64,000 nucleotides of DNA. Source: Clusia tigrina. Taxonomy: Eukaryota; Arthropoda; Insecta; Diptera; Clusiidae. The stretch lies in assembly GCA_920105625.2 (NCBI GenBank), contig OV050032.1, forward strand, positions 201,464,258 through 201,528,257. The letters run 5' to 3'. A program made the position numbers and the translations under genes. Below, one piece after another: positions 49,166-60,090 of this stretch (positions are counted from its first letter, which is position 1; each line of letters begins with the position of its first letter). Under the pieces are notes generated by a model. That model made no database searches. It was not told where the DNA came from and was given only the letters and a program-made list of their open reading frames with translations.

Positions 49166-50690
49166 TTAGTTTAAAAGGTGGAAAATAGTTCAAGGTTGGC
49201 TTGAGGTCATAAGCAATAGCTGCGAATATAGTTGCCTCCTACTATTAATTGTTCCTTGTTGCTACTCAGTCTCTGTTGAGTTGGTCACAGAGCAAACTAG
49301 CAGCATCCTTCCCATGAGATGAGCTGCTCACCCTCTTAAAGAAGTAACCTTGCCTTAGAAGTGTAACTTGATTAAGTGACAACACCCCTCGCCCCCTCCA
49401 CCTTCGATTCAATATTTTCCTGATGGTCAGAATTCAATTCCAGGACATTTTTGTGACCCTAGCAGCCCGATCTGATCCGTCCCATGGTGTAGGACAGAGC
49501 ACCAAAGGAAGACACTGTTTGTAAACATAAATGCTCAACCAGTGAGATGGTTATCTTTTGTTGTTGTTGTTATTCTTGTTGTTGCTGATGTTGTTGTTGT
49601 TCTTGTTGTTGTTCTTGTTGTTGTTGTTGTTGTTGTTGTTGTTATTGCCATACGCTTACGGCATTATCATAATTGTGTCCACGTTTTTCTCCCCCAATTT
49701 GTGTATTTTTTCTTGTGTATCCTTTTAAACCTTTTTTCACACCAATTTGTTGAGGCAATATTTATGGCAAGTCATCAACATCATCATCCACATCAACATC
49801 ATCATCATAATCATCAATATCATCATCCACATCATCAGCAACTTCATCATAATCATCATCATCATCATCAGCGTCACCATCGCCATTAGCATCAGCAGCT
49901 TGCACGGAGCATATTTCCACGTTGTTGTTGTTCTCGTTGTTGCTGCGGTTGTTGTCCGAAAGACACCTTGTAATTTTTCACTTAATAATATTGAGTCGGA
50001 CCCAAAAGCAAACAAGGCAGCGAACGGGCAGGGCAGGACGCGCAGGCAGGCAGGATAGTTGTGTTCGGCGTAAAGGATCTTATTTTGTAAATAAATAAAA
50101 TTGCGCCCTCAACGCAGTGAGCAGCGAAACGTCGCGGCCAGTTAGTTGGAAGTGTTTGCGTAGCTGGTGTTGTGATTGTTGTTGCTGCTGCTGGCGTTGT
50201 GGTTGTTGTTGCTGCTGGCGTAGCGCTAACGAGGCTCCTTTGCAGGCGTGACAAGTGCATTTAATTGTTGCCCAGTTATTGTTGTTGGGTTTATTTAAGC
50301 ACATGACTTGTGCATTCGGTTTAAAGGATATGTGACATTATCAATGCCCAGTTCAAGCTGAAAAGAAGTTCCTTTCAATGTCCTTAGCGAGAGGGCCCGA
50401 CGACAACAGCTGCTCAGCTGCAGTCCAGGAGCTGTCACAACGCCAGAAAAGTGGCAACGAGTCGCTAGCAGAGCCTTGAGTGTCCTAGAAATTAAGGTTG
50501 TGATGTTTGTTGAGTGTTAGGTAAGAGTGGGAAGCGACGAACGTGCCAAAGGCGGACACGGAGACGTGCTAAAAGGATTAACGCCTCTTGGCAGGTTGCT
50601 TTCAAAGATTCTACTAAGAAAGCCGCATGGGTAACAACACTAATTACAAAGGGACTTACAGCGTGACAGTATAGAGTTGAAGGATTTATA
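49166..50690. other. Unique intronic sequence with TTG and CAT microsatellites
   Basis: A TTG/GTT run occupies 49557-49645 and a CATCAT/CAACATCAT tract occupies 49768-49880. A frame with a His-rich end (to 49889) is a translation of the latter. Further TTG/TGC tracts lie at 49921-49960 and 50170-50220. No gene is supported. Confidence 0.55.
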
Positions 50691-51200
50691 AGAGACATGG
50701 TAAGGTTTTATAAAGGGCATTCGTGGAATATACTTCGAACCTTCGTGGAGCATGTTTCGAATCTGCAGAATTATTCCTTTAACACTTCAGGACACTTCCT
50801 TTCTGCTTTAAGATGATTTTATAGCCTTATTTCCATGGAGTATGCTTCGAGCCTTCATTGGCTATGTTGGGAGCCTTCGTGGAGTATATTTCGAGCCTGC
50901 AAAATTATTCCTTTAACAGCTCAGATGACTTTAGTCTTTGAGTGGTACTTCCTTACTGCTTTAATATCAATTTATAGCATTATTACAGAGATTCATGGAG
51001 TATAGTTCAAGCCTTCATGGGGTATCTTTCAAACCTTCATGGAGTATGTTTCGAACCTTCATGGAGTATGTTTCCAGTCTTCAGAACTATTGCCATACCA
51101 CTTCAGGATACTTCCAAGGCTTCTTATAGTTTTAATAATACTTCCTTGCTGCTATAATATGATTTTACAGCATCACTACAGAGCTTGAGCAAAGAAAGCT
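50691..51200. repeat. Diverged CTTCATGGAGTATGTTTCGAAC array
   Basis: The motif CTTCGTGGAGTATATTTCGAGC, about 25-27 bp, recurs about ten times with spacers (for example ACTTCAGGACACTTCCTT) that themselves recur about every 170-190 bp. Confidence 0.75.
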
Positions 51201-51429
51201 ATTATACAGCTTGGAGAAATCCATTAGATTCCAAAGATACTGGTTAATACATAGACTGGGTATGGTAAATATGTACTAAAAGCCTTATAAGGGTCGACAT
51301 ATAAAGTTATAAGCAATGTAAACTGCAACTTTATTAACTAAGCCTTACAAGGCTTTTCCAGTTTTGCTTACGATGTCCTGCATACAAAACTACCTCTATA
51401 AAGGCTCACATTGAAGTAGTCATGAGACG

Positions 51430-52640
51430 AGAGGGGTGAAGAGATGCCCGTTTTGTATTCTTTGAGAAATTTCAGATGTGGAAACATTTTCGGAGAAATT
51501 AGATTGACAAATTTTATTTGAGAATTGGAAATAAATTCGGAGAAATTAGCATAAAAAATTAATTGCATTTTGGAAACATTTTCAAACAAATTAAAATGAA
51601 TAATTTCATTGCTCTTTGGAAATATTTTCGGAGAATCAGAAAGAAAAATTTTCGGAGAAATTAGCAGGAAATAATTTTGGAGATATTAGCATGAAACATT
51701 TTCGGAGAAATTAGAATCAAATGTTTTCGGAGAAATTAGAATGAAGTATTTTCGGAGAAATTAGAGTGAAGTATTTTCGGAGAAATTAGAATGACAAATT
51801 TTATTTGAGATTTGGAAATATTTTCGGAGAAAACAGAATGAAATAATTTTGAAGAAATTAGAATGAAATATTTTCGGAGAAATTAGAATGAAGTATTTTC
51901 GGAGAAATTAGAATTAAATAATTTCGGAGAAATTAAAATGAAATACTCGTACTTTCGGAGAAATTAGAATGACAACTTTTATTTGGGATTTGGAAATAAA
52001 TTCGGAGAAATAAATATATGAAAATATTTTCGGAGAAATTAGAAACGAAAATTTTAGATGCCCTTTGGAAACATTTTCTGAGATATTAGAATGAAATATT
52101 TTTGGAGAAATTAGAATGAAATATTTTCGGAGAAATAGAATGAAAAATTTTGAGGTTTGGAAACATTTTCGGAGAAATTAGAATGAAATAATTTCGAAGA
52201 AATTAGAATGAAATATTTTGGAGAAATATAATGAAAAATTTGGTGGTTTGGAGACATTTTCGGAGAAATTATAGTGAAAAACTTTCGGAGAAATTAGAAA
52301 CGAAAATTTTAGATGCTCTTTGGAAACATTTTCTGAGATATTAGAATGAAATATTTTCGGAGAAATTAGAATGAAATATTTTCGGAGAAATTAGAATGAA
52401 ATGTTTTCGGAGAAATTAGAATGAAGTATTTTCGGAGAAATTATAATGAAATATTTTGGAGAAATAGAATGAAATATTTTGAGGTTTGGAAACATTTTCG
52501 GAGAAATTAGAATGAAATATATTCGGAGAAATTAGAATGAAATATTTTATTTGCTGTTCGGAAATAATTTCGGAAAAGTAGTTTCCGATAAATGTTCGGA
52601 GTAATCTTTGAACTAATATTCGGAGTATCTTTCGGACTCC
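51430..52640. repeat. 25-bp TTTTCGGAGAAATTAGAATG array
   Basis: The unit is TTTTCGGAGAAATTAGAATGA plus AATA, about 25 bp, in roughly 45 copies. Longer variants contain TTTGGAAACATTTTCGG or TTTTATTTGAGATTTGGAAA, and some larger segments recur (GAAACGAAAATTTTAGATGC at about 52043 and 52299, some 256 bp apart). Confidence 0.92.
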
Positions 52641-54025
52641 TAAATTGAATTTTATTGTTCATGCTGCCATTAGATTGCACATGGCCCCCCATTGTAAAAC
52701 CAGGCATAGTCCATGTCTAAGTTTATGGGCACTTAGAGTGCAATTTACTTCCTCATGGAGAACAAAGGGGCGTGTTGGGTGTCAGAAGAAAAAGAAGCAA
52801 GTTGCTCATTTTGTATTCGTGTGTGAAAAATTGTTCCTCATTTCGCATGTGGAAACTTTTCCCCAGCTGTGATGTGAAAGGAGCCCAACGAGGCCGTTTC
52901 TGTGAACGAGTACGAACGTTTCAAGCGGCTTAACACGAGTACAATAGAAGCCTCCTTACCAAACCTGGCCTGTAATTACCCCCCCCATAACTACGAATTA
53001 AAAAATTATAAAAATAGTGATAAAAGGAAAATAAAAAGCCAACATAATTCAACACATTCCACAAGCAAACACCCGCACAACAATCTGCACAATGCGGCAG
53101 TCTCGTCCGTGCCACCATTCATTCCGCCATTCCACCTTTCCAGCTTCCCAGCGCAGCACAAAGCCAACCAAGAGTCATGCCTTTTAATAGGTTGTTAATA
53201 CCTCCACACACATGCATACGCGGTCTGAGGCTAGAGTCGGAGTAGTCAGTGTCTGGAGTCGGCAGCACTGGAGTCGGCAGCGCTGGAGTCGAGCGCTGGA
53301 GAGTTGAGAGTTAAGAGCTAGAGTAGGAGTTGGAGTTCGAGCTGCAGCCTCAGTGGCAGAGTTGGCGTTTAACTGAATGAAAACTGTTGCCAACCTCATC
53401 ATTAAATGCGCAACAATGCACACGCACCCATAGACACACACACACACACACACGCGCGTGCAAGTGAGGAGCAGCTTTTTAGCTTTATGCCAAATCAAAT
53501 TAAACTGCTGCCAAGCGTCCCACGAAAGAAAGAACCCATCAAAAAGCCTCAAAGGGGCCCATTCAAAGCCGAAGAAGGTGCGCGAGCGAGCGATGGCTCA
53601 GTGTGAGCCGACTTTAATTACAAGTGCCGCAGCCCAACAACAACACCAACCACAGCCACAACAACCACAAGCCTAACACACAATGCCACAATAGCAGCGA
53701 AGAAAGGGTACGTACCAGTGCTGCGATGGTGGTTGAAGATCCAGGTGGCTGGTAAGAAGTAGGAGGAGGATTAGGAGGAGGAGTAGTTGGGGGCGTGCCG
53801 GTGTTGCAAACCGCACTAAATTATTAAATTGCAAAGGCACTAAAACAGCAAACAATGCGGCCAGCGTTAACAAGCCGCTTGTGTGGTTTGGCAGGCATCT
53901 CGCCGTCTGACGAGATGGCTGCGAGACCAGTGAGAGGGGGACAGAAAGGGGGCCCGAGTGTACAATGGTGAAGCTTCATACTCGTACGTGTGTGCTGCAC
54001 TTCGGTCTTAGGCTATTCTTCTGTT
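52641..54025. other. Unique intronic sequence
   Basis: No gene is supported. GGAGTCGGCAGCGCT-type short repeats (53235-53300), a CA run (53436-53453) and a CAACAACCAC tract (53635-53670) are present. Confidence 0.5.
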
Positions 54026-54079
54026 TGGCTTGTGGAGACGCTGCGCGTACTCTGTCAATGGTGTTGGCAGTAACCAGAA

Positions 54080-54290
54080 AGTGTGGACGCCGGGATTGAC
54101 GGAGTCGTTAGCACAGGTGTATTCTGTATGTCAGGAGGCAGTATTGAGTTTCTTCCGTGGTCTAAGATGTAAAGGTATTGTAACTACACAATGTTGCTCC
54201 TGTCTTCCTGGCATCCAAGGCACAGCGGGCTATGTGGGTGTTCTGCTAGAATGGCTACTAAATATTTTTACCGCTGGCATTTAGTGGGAG
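54080..54290 (+). mobile_element. Possible RNase H relic of a retroelement
   Basis: The plus-strand frame includes YSVCQEAVLSFFRGLRCK, then CLPGIQGTAGYVGV, which resembles the spacing of YSDSQAAL and VPGHxGIxGNxxADELA in RNase H domains, with key Asp residues missing. This is weak and could be chance. Confidence 0.25.
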
Positions 54291-54879
54291 AATAAGGTCG
54301 GAGAATATGGTCACATAAATTGCAATATGTTCCGCACACAGGTGTGGATGAGGTACGCCCAATGATGATGATTTCTGACATCCAAATGGCGGAAACATTC
54401 TTCCCTCCAACCATCTTGAGTTATCTTTACTGACCGTTCTGTCGATGGTGGTGTATTCTAGTATCTGCAGGATTTCGCTAAGGAATAGGTGGAAGGTTGC
54501 AAGACGGTAATTCTATGTTAATCCGAAAGATGAACCAACCTCAATTGGCATTCAAAACAGAGAACTTTTCTAAATGGCAATAGAAGGAGACTCGAGTCCT
54601 ATCCTCAATGATAGAAGAGTTCACTGCTTAGTTCTTAGAAGTGGTTTCTTCGCCTTCTACTCTCAGGGAGAAACCGTCTCCTGTTCTATTTTAGTGAGAC
54701 ACTGGGAGCACTTTGAAGACATTGGCTACGACGCCAACAAACGCTTCGACTGCTCGCACTATCACCACAAGGCAGCAACCTTTAAACTGGACAGGATTAG
54801 CAGCGGAACTGTTTCTGGTACTGTACTGATTCTTTGTAAATATGTGCAAAGAAGAGGACGAACCACTGGACACCCTACA

Positions 54880-55185
54880 CTGATGCAGTGGAACAATTTA
54901 TTGCTACAGTGGAATACTTTATTTGCTACGGTGGAATACTTCATTGCTATTACAGGGAATGCCTTGGGGAAACACTTCATTGCTACAGTGGAACACTTTA
55001 CGGTAACAGTGGAACAATTCAGTGCCACAGTGGAACACTTCACAATTATTAAACATTGGAACACTTTATTGCCATAGGAAAACACTTTATTCCTACAGTG
55101 GAACACTCCATTGCTACAGTGGAACAATTTATTGCCATAGGGAAACAGTTTAATATTACAGTGTAACACTTTATTCCTACACCTA
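54880..55185. repeat. About 23-bp TTGCTACAGTGGAACACTTTA array
   Basis: The unit TTGCTACAGTGGAACACTTTA with small variants (GCCATAGGGAAACA, GCTACGGTGGAATA) is present in about 13 copies. Confidence 0.85.
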
Positions 55186-55324
55186 CGGATCTCAGGGATC
55201 CCACTTCAATTTTTGTGACGTATTTCTACGAGTTTCATCGGAAGAACACCGTGAAATTTATTTCAAGAACTTCATAAGATATATAAAGCATATAAGGTAG
55301 GTTTAAATGTTACGGTCACGGATC

Positions 55325-55380
55325 CTCACCCAGAAGCCACACTTAGGCCACTGTGATACCACAAGTTACGGGATAAATGT
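55325..55380 (-). mobile_element. Copy of the dispersed CCATTGTGATACCAC motif
   Basis: AGCCACACTTAGGCCACTGT is followed by GATACCACAAGTTACGGG. It corresponds to 57010-57070 (AGCCAAAAGCACACTCAGGC; CCATTGTGATACCACGAAG), in the same orientation. Confidence 0.6.
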
Positions 55381-55434
55381 GTACTTCTTGAGAGTCTGTG
55401 TGAAGCCTTACTCCAGTCATTTTGAAAGTAGGAT

Positions 55435-55660
55435 TTGTGCGGTGCTTTGGGCAGTAATTTTGGCGGTCTTTTGGGCTCGCTTTTGGTCGGTCTTTTGGGC
55501 GGTCTATTGTGCAGTTATTTGGGCGTTATTTGGGCGTTATTTGGGCGGTCATTTGGGCAGTCTTTTGGCCAGTCTTTTGGGTGGTTATTTGGACGGTCTT
55601 TTGGGCGATCTTTTGGGCGGTCTTTTAGGCGGTCTTTTAGGCGGTCATTTGGGCGAGAGT
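55435..55660. repeat. 12-bp GGTCTTTTGGGC array
   Basis: About 17 copies of a 12-13 bp unit (GGTCTTTTGGGC, GGTCATTTGGGC, GTTATTTGGGC). The Gly/Leu- and Phe/Gly/Arg-rich frames here are by-products. Confidence 0.88.
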
Positions 55661-56151
55661 AAGGTTTCATTATATGTGCAAAGATGGTATAAGATTGTAT
55701 TGGTATCCAGTTGAATCCCAATTGAAACTATTTTGTAGCATACCAAGTTCGAAAAAGAACAGAAAGAATCCTCTTCCACTCGCATACAAAGACTTCGTCT
55801 TCTCCAACCACTCGGTAGAAATCTCCTACCAACAATAGTTCCTCATATTTGTGGCTCCCGGGGATCACAATCGGCAGAACACTTTGCACACCGTGCCCCG
55901 AAACCACCTTACAGAGTGGATACGAAAACTTCTTCAAATCTCTTCGAATTGCCGAAAAAAATTTGAGCTTTCAATTTATTCCTCATTATTCTGCAAATTG
56001 TTCCGGAACTCGTTTGCATCAAATTCGAACGTTCTCAATATTTATCTCGTAATTGCATTGCAAAATTTGACGGTGGTCTGATCTTCGTGAGTCCTTTTTA
56101 TTTCAGTTCAATTTCAATCAATTTCACTTCCATTTTCTTTCAATTAGAATT

Positions 56152-56487
56152 ATGAGATTTAAGGACCCGGACAAGCCAAAGAAGCCAGTTTCATCGTTCA
56201 TAATTTGGCTGAACGAAAATAGAGCTGCCATGAAGAGAGCCGATCCCGCCTTAGACTTTCTGTCTATATCCCGGCAGGGAGGCCAAATATGGCGGCGCAT
56301 GGGCCCTTCTGATAAGATGAAGTATCAAATCAGAGCCAAAAACCTACTGGAGAAGTATACCATCGCAATGGCAAAGTATACAAAGGAGAAAGGACACCCG
56401 ACAGCCGCCGAAAAGACACAACGCAGAATCGCCAGAGTCACGTGCAGGATTAAACGATACCGTAAAATGAAAACTGATTCTGCGTGA
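56152..56487 (+). CDS. Small basic HMG-box protein, single exon, intact
   Basis: The product has 111 residues with no break. Residues 6-75 or so form a non-Sox HMG box of the HMGD/HMGZ type: DKPKKPVSSFIIWLNENR (helix 1), ADPALDFLSISRQGGQIWRR (helix 2, with the conserved GGxxWR), then KMKYQIRAKNLLEKYTIAMA (helix 3). HMG boxes of this class bind the DNA minor groove and bend it with little sequence preference. The C-terminal part (about 80-111) is basic (TQRRIARVTCRIKRYRKMK) and lacks the acidic tail usual in HMGD/HMGZ. My count is 29 Lys/Arg against 10 Asp/Glu. This suggests a chromatin protein, perhaps a germline or sperm type such as the fly MST-HMG-box group; that is inference. The ATG is the first in frame, after AATTAGAATT. 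It is on the same strand as the Sox exons and, if the Sox gene continues, lies in its intron. No nearby partner genes. Confidence 0.8.
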   Translation: MRFKDPDKPKKPVSSFIIWLNENRAAMKRADPALDFLSISRQGGQIWRRMGPSDKMKYQIRAKNLLEKYTIAMAKYTKEKGHPTAAEKTQRRIARVTCRIKRYRKMKTDSA

Positions 56488-56595
56488 GAGAAGGCCGACC
56501 GACTCGTATTCACTTTGGCTCAAGGACCTTGCAACGAACCGGACTAAGCTAAATGTATTTTTTCTCAATTTTATTTTCCAGTCTAAAATGCTTCT

Positions 56596-56601
56596 ATTAA
56601 A
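56596..56601 (+). terminator. Candidate polyadenylation signal ATTAAA for the HMG-box gene
   Basis: ATTAAA lies 109 bases after the stop codon and is followed by a G/T-rich stretch (GGGGTTTTTTCC), a plausible arrangement for cleavage. AAUAAA itself is not present in this interval. Confidence 0.4.
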
Positions 56602-57009
56602 AGGGGTTTTTTCCCAGCAAATATTCAATTTTATTTAACGAAAGGAACGAGAGTCCTGTCCGGACTACTTTCTAGCTTTATAGCATGTACAGCCTGTGAA
56701 GTTGGGCTATGAGAGTATTATGAGAGAAATATTGTGTGCCCAGAAATGGAACGTTATTCTGAAGGTCCATTTCCCATCTCAGTTCAAAGCAGTCGCTTAT
56801 CAATAGGAGCGGAAATCTTCTGCTGTCATAACCGATCAAAAATATTCCGTCTTTAATCGCGCTCTATCACGACTCTTTATTGACTTGAGACACGGGAAGG
56901 TAGCAAACATTTTCCCCGCCGAAAGACTGAGGATCTCCTCCCGTGACGTTTCAGTAAAGAAACTCTTGATATCTTCTCCTTTGAACTGATTCGGTAGGTT
57001 TAGTTTGGA

Positions 57010-57840
57010 GTGGCAGCCAAAAGCACACTCAGGCACAAATAAAGGTCCATTGTGATACCACGAAGTAACGGCTCAGTCGGTCAGCGCCTATGCAGCACGA
57101 CTCCCCCGATTACGAAGCGTGGAACCAACCTGACAGTTTGACAACTTTAGCTACGTCCCTAATCTTGGAGGTTGCGACCACTGTCAGGCTGATTAAGAAA
57201 GGAACCTCGAAGATGTACCTTCTGACACACAAGATGTAGCACTGTTTCTTCTTCGTCCTCAGTACCACACCCACGGCAGAAGTCATTCAAGGGAAAACTA
57301 AGCCTAGCCACATGCCACCCCATCACACAACCCCCTCTCCATCCTGCAATGCCCGGTCAGCTCGGAAATCGTAGTGCTGATGGACTCGTGTCCGAGTTAA
57401 AGTAGCTGACGCGTACGCTTCTTACTGAGGCTAGGCCAGGTTACCCTTGAGGTATGGCCAGAATGTTCCTCCGTCCATAGTTTGTTGGTCGCATGGAAAT
57501 ACCTGGGTTTGATCGCCAGCCTGGCTGTAGCGAGAGGAATCCCTATGTCTAGAGAAGGGTGTACTTCGGATAGTAGTGTGCCTGCTTTAGCAAGCTCATC
57601 CGACTCGCAATTTCCCTCGATGTCCCTGAGACCAGGTATCCAGACAAGGTGAACTATGGACTAGGTGAAGTTTGAACTATGTGAACTATATGAAGAGCTC
57701 ATGGAGAGCTGACTGACACTTCTGTACGAGTCTTGACGTGCTGACGCCCGTAAGAGATCTAATGGCAGCTTGGCTTTCCAAGAAGAGTTTGATTCCGCAA
57801 GCAACGGAAATATTGAGGATGCATATAAGGACACTCAGCA
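57010..57840 (-). mobile_element. Non-LTR retrotransposon RNase H and C-terminal relic
   Basis: On the minus strand: KLFLESQAAIRSLTGVSTSR (from ESQ/DSQ), then VHLVWIPGLRDIEGNCESD and ELAKAGTLLSEVHPSLDIG, IPLATARLAIKPRYFHATN, LTGHCRMERGL and CRGCGTEDEEETVLHL. This is the RNase H domain and the Cys/His segment after it of an RNase-H-bearing non-LTR element. Several frameshifts and stops are present. The His of WVPGH and the first Asp are changed. Its end nearest the HMG gene carries CCATTGTGATACCAC (57047-57061). Confidence 0.85.
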
Positions 57841-58004
57841 GCAAAGTTCGGTATACAAAGAGTTTGTGGAGATTTCATCGATAAAAAAAATGATGATCTG
57901 ATTAGAAATGTTGATCTCTTAGAAACATATTTAAGAACCTCTTGTAGGCACATAAGCACATCCACCAATTTTGTGGTGTCTTCAGAGGGGATTTTTCTCC
58001 GTGG

Positions 58005-58082
58005 ACAATCATCATCATTGGACCATCATCATCATTGGACCATCATCATCATTAGACCATCATCATCATTGGACCATGATAT
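58005..58082. repeat. 17-bp CATCATCATCATTGGAC repeat
   Basis: Four copies of CATCATCATCATTGGAC, with one TTAGAC variant. Confidence 0.85.
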
Positions 58083-58227
58083 GTTGCAGCATTTCTTTCC
58101 AAGTTATCCTACTGAAGATAAGGTAGAAAGTACCCGGAATATGTCAATATCGAACCGCTCATGAGATATTTCCAAAGGAAGTCATTGTTTGGTGTCATTC
58201 CGATGCGATTGTTAGTTTGTTGCGATG

Positions 58228-58720
58228 TTATATTAATAGACCCATATCTCTCTCGTCACCGGCAATGATGCCTTCGATAACATTTTCTTCCAAAGAAAGC
58301 GCAGCTTTAGGGACAGCAATCGATGCTTCAGCTCTCGGCACAAGCCGCGCTTCCATTTGTCTCATCCCCAAAACATCGTACATAATGCTCTCCACCGATG
58401 CGAGCGACAGAAACACCACTATCGGTGGCTATCTCCCTGATGCTCACATGACGATCTTCGAGTACAATTTTCTTAACTTTTTCGATGTTTTCGTCAGCAG
58501 TCACAGAGGTGGAAGGACGAGGCCAATCATCAGCCATAGTACGGCCCGCTTCCAACTCTTTGTACCACTCGTATGCTCGCCTTTTTCGACCTTGTCGTAT
58601 CCTCGTAGGCTGCCGTTAACATTTTCAACGCTTCCGCACAGGATTTTTGTTACACCCACAAAATTTCAGACAGCTCCTTTGCCCATATCTCCAGCGCGAT
58701 CCGTAATACCTGTTGAACGG
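58228..58720 (-). mobile_element. Mariner-like transposase N-terminal relic
   Basis: On the minus strand: AYEWYKELEAGRTMADDWPR, PSTSVTADENIEKVKKIVLE and DRHVSIREIATDSGVSVA; a frameshift leads to DVLGMRQMEARLVPR. This is the paired helix-turn-helix and linker region of mariner transposases (WYKxFKxGR, GRPSTS, NIxxVxxxVxxDRRxSIREIA, LGMRRVxARLVP). The catalytic D,D34D core and the terminal inverted repeats were not found. Frameshifts make it dead. Confidence 0.85.
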
Positions 58721-58799
58721 AAGTTAAATTGAACTTAGCGATTGAACTTAGCGATCATTCTGGACTTTAACCATAAATTCTCAACGTAATACTAGTTCG

Positions 58800-58880
58800 C
58801 CCCTTTTTCGATAAAGGACAAAGACCAAGTCACCAGTGATGACACAATCTCCAGTGATGACACAATCTCCAGTGATGATT
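58800..58880. repeat. 20-bp CCAGTGATGACACAATCT repeat
   Basis: Two full copies and a partial copy of a 20-bp unit (CCAGTGATGACACAATCT plus two bases). Confidence 0.8.
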
Positions 58881-59103
58881 TTGGCATCTGTAATCTTTTC
58901 GCTGCTTATTTTAAGTGAAACTACTCTGCTGCAGAATAAAAAATGGCCGATTATCCTTTCCCTCTACACAACCTGCCATAGTAAATCAGCCCACTACTGA
59001 TGTCTTTGACTTGGTGCTCATGCATTTGTCTGAGCTGATATCATCTTTTTCATCAGGTCCCGACTTAATCCCATCTTATATTCTTAAGCTGTGTTGTCTT
59101 GAG

Positions 59104-59409
59104 CTTGTCTCTCCGATTAGATAGATACGAGAGAAGTGGGGTAGGCCGGACAGCAGTCGAAGAAGGAGATCTCCAAGCACTTGTCTCTGCGATTAGATAG
59201 ATACGAGAGAAGTGGAGTAGGCCGGACAGCAGTCGAAGAAGCAGGTCTCCAAGCACTTGTCTCTCCGATTAGATGATAGACAGAACTGGGGTAGGAGGAC
59301 AGAAAGCAGTCGAAGAAGCAGGTCTCCAAGCACTTGTCTCTCCGATTAGATGATAGACAGAACTGGGGTAGGAGGACAGACAGCAGTCGAAGAAGCAGGT
59401 CTCCAAGCA
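59104..59409. repeat. Four tandem copies of a 76-77 bp unit inside the Jockey-like RT
   Basis: CTTGTCTCTCCGATTA starts at 59104, 59180, 59256, 59333 and 59410. Each unit consists of these 16 bases of host RT sequence plus about 60 bases of dispersed element (AGAAGTGGGGTAGGCCG ... GAGATCTCCAAGCA). After the last copy the host RT frame resumes at CTTCGCTCTTTAG. So a short insertion with a 16-bp target duplication was then amplified to four copies. Confidence 0.88.
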
Positions 59410-59912
59410 CTTGTCTCTGCGATTACTTCGCTCTTTAGTTCTTCCCTTCTAAACGGTCATTTTCCCGACATATGGAGAATGTCATCATAATTTACCGCTG
59501 CATTCTTCGTATCCACACACGCCTTCCCAACCTAACCTAACCTAATCTTGAAGTAAATCTTCCATATCCAATTTCCGTGGCACTGCGAAAGTCAGGATTC
59601 TTACTAAGTTCTTGGAGGCTAGTTAGGTGCGTCCCTTACTCGCTTCCTTTGGGATTTCCAAACAATAAAACCCACAGAATCTAAATTTTGGTGTTCCTTG
59701 TCGCACTTCCAAAACTAGACCCCAAATGTCGTGTTATGCTCATAATTTTATGAGTTCCCAGCAGCATGGTCTCCTGCCAGGAAGGTCAACTGTCACTAAA
59801 CTGCTGTAGTCATAACTAGCTTTGCCAAGGATATGGAAACCACTGTTATTTACAATGACTTTAGTGGGGCATTTTATGTCGTAAACCGTAGAGTTCTCCT
59901 CCTTAAACTCCC

Positions 59913-60090
59913 GGCGCTATCCTTGCGCTGACTATCACCATCCCAAGTAAGAGAACTTTTTAGTGAGTGCTGGAACGGCGCCACACCGTGGTATCACAAT
60001 GGGCCAATATGAGTGCTCAAGTGTGCTTTTGGCTGGCTTTGGCTTGACTAGGCGGCCACTCCTACCTGCCTACCTACCTCCATAAATTCT
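59913..60090 (+). mobile_element. Short dispersed element inside the Jockey-like RT
   Basis: The segment from CCGGCGCTATCCTTGCGCTG through CCGTGGTATCACAATGGGCC to GGCGGCCACTCCTACCTGCC interrupts the RT frame between LLLKL and the next block. It is the inverted counterpart of 61190-61362. Confidence 0.7.

Noticed and set aside
49542..49889. His-rich frame that could be a Sox downstream exon
   Set aside because: It is a CAT/CAA tract; no convincing splice acceptor in the right phase precedes it and the upstream part is poly-Val from TTG repeats.
53458..53676. Gln/Pro-rich frame end (AAAQQQHQPQPQQPQA) as a possible terminal Sox exon
   Set aside because: It has a stop and Gln-rich sequence typical of fly transcription factors, but no acceptor in phase 0 could be defended and the tract is a CAACAACCAC microsatellite.
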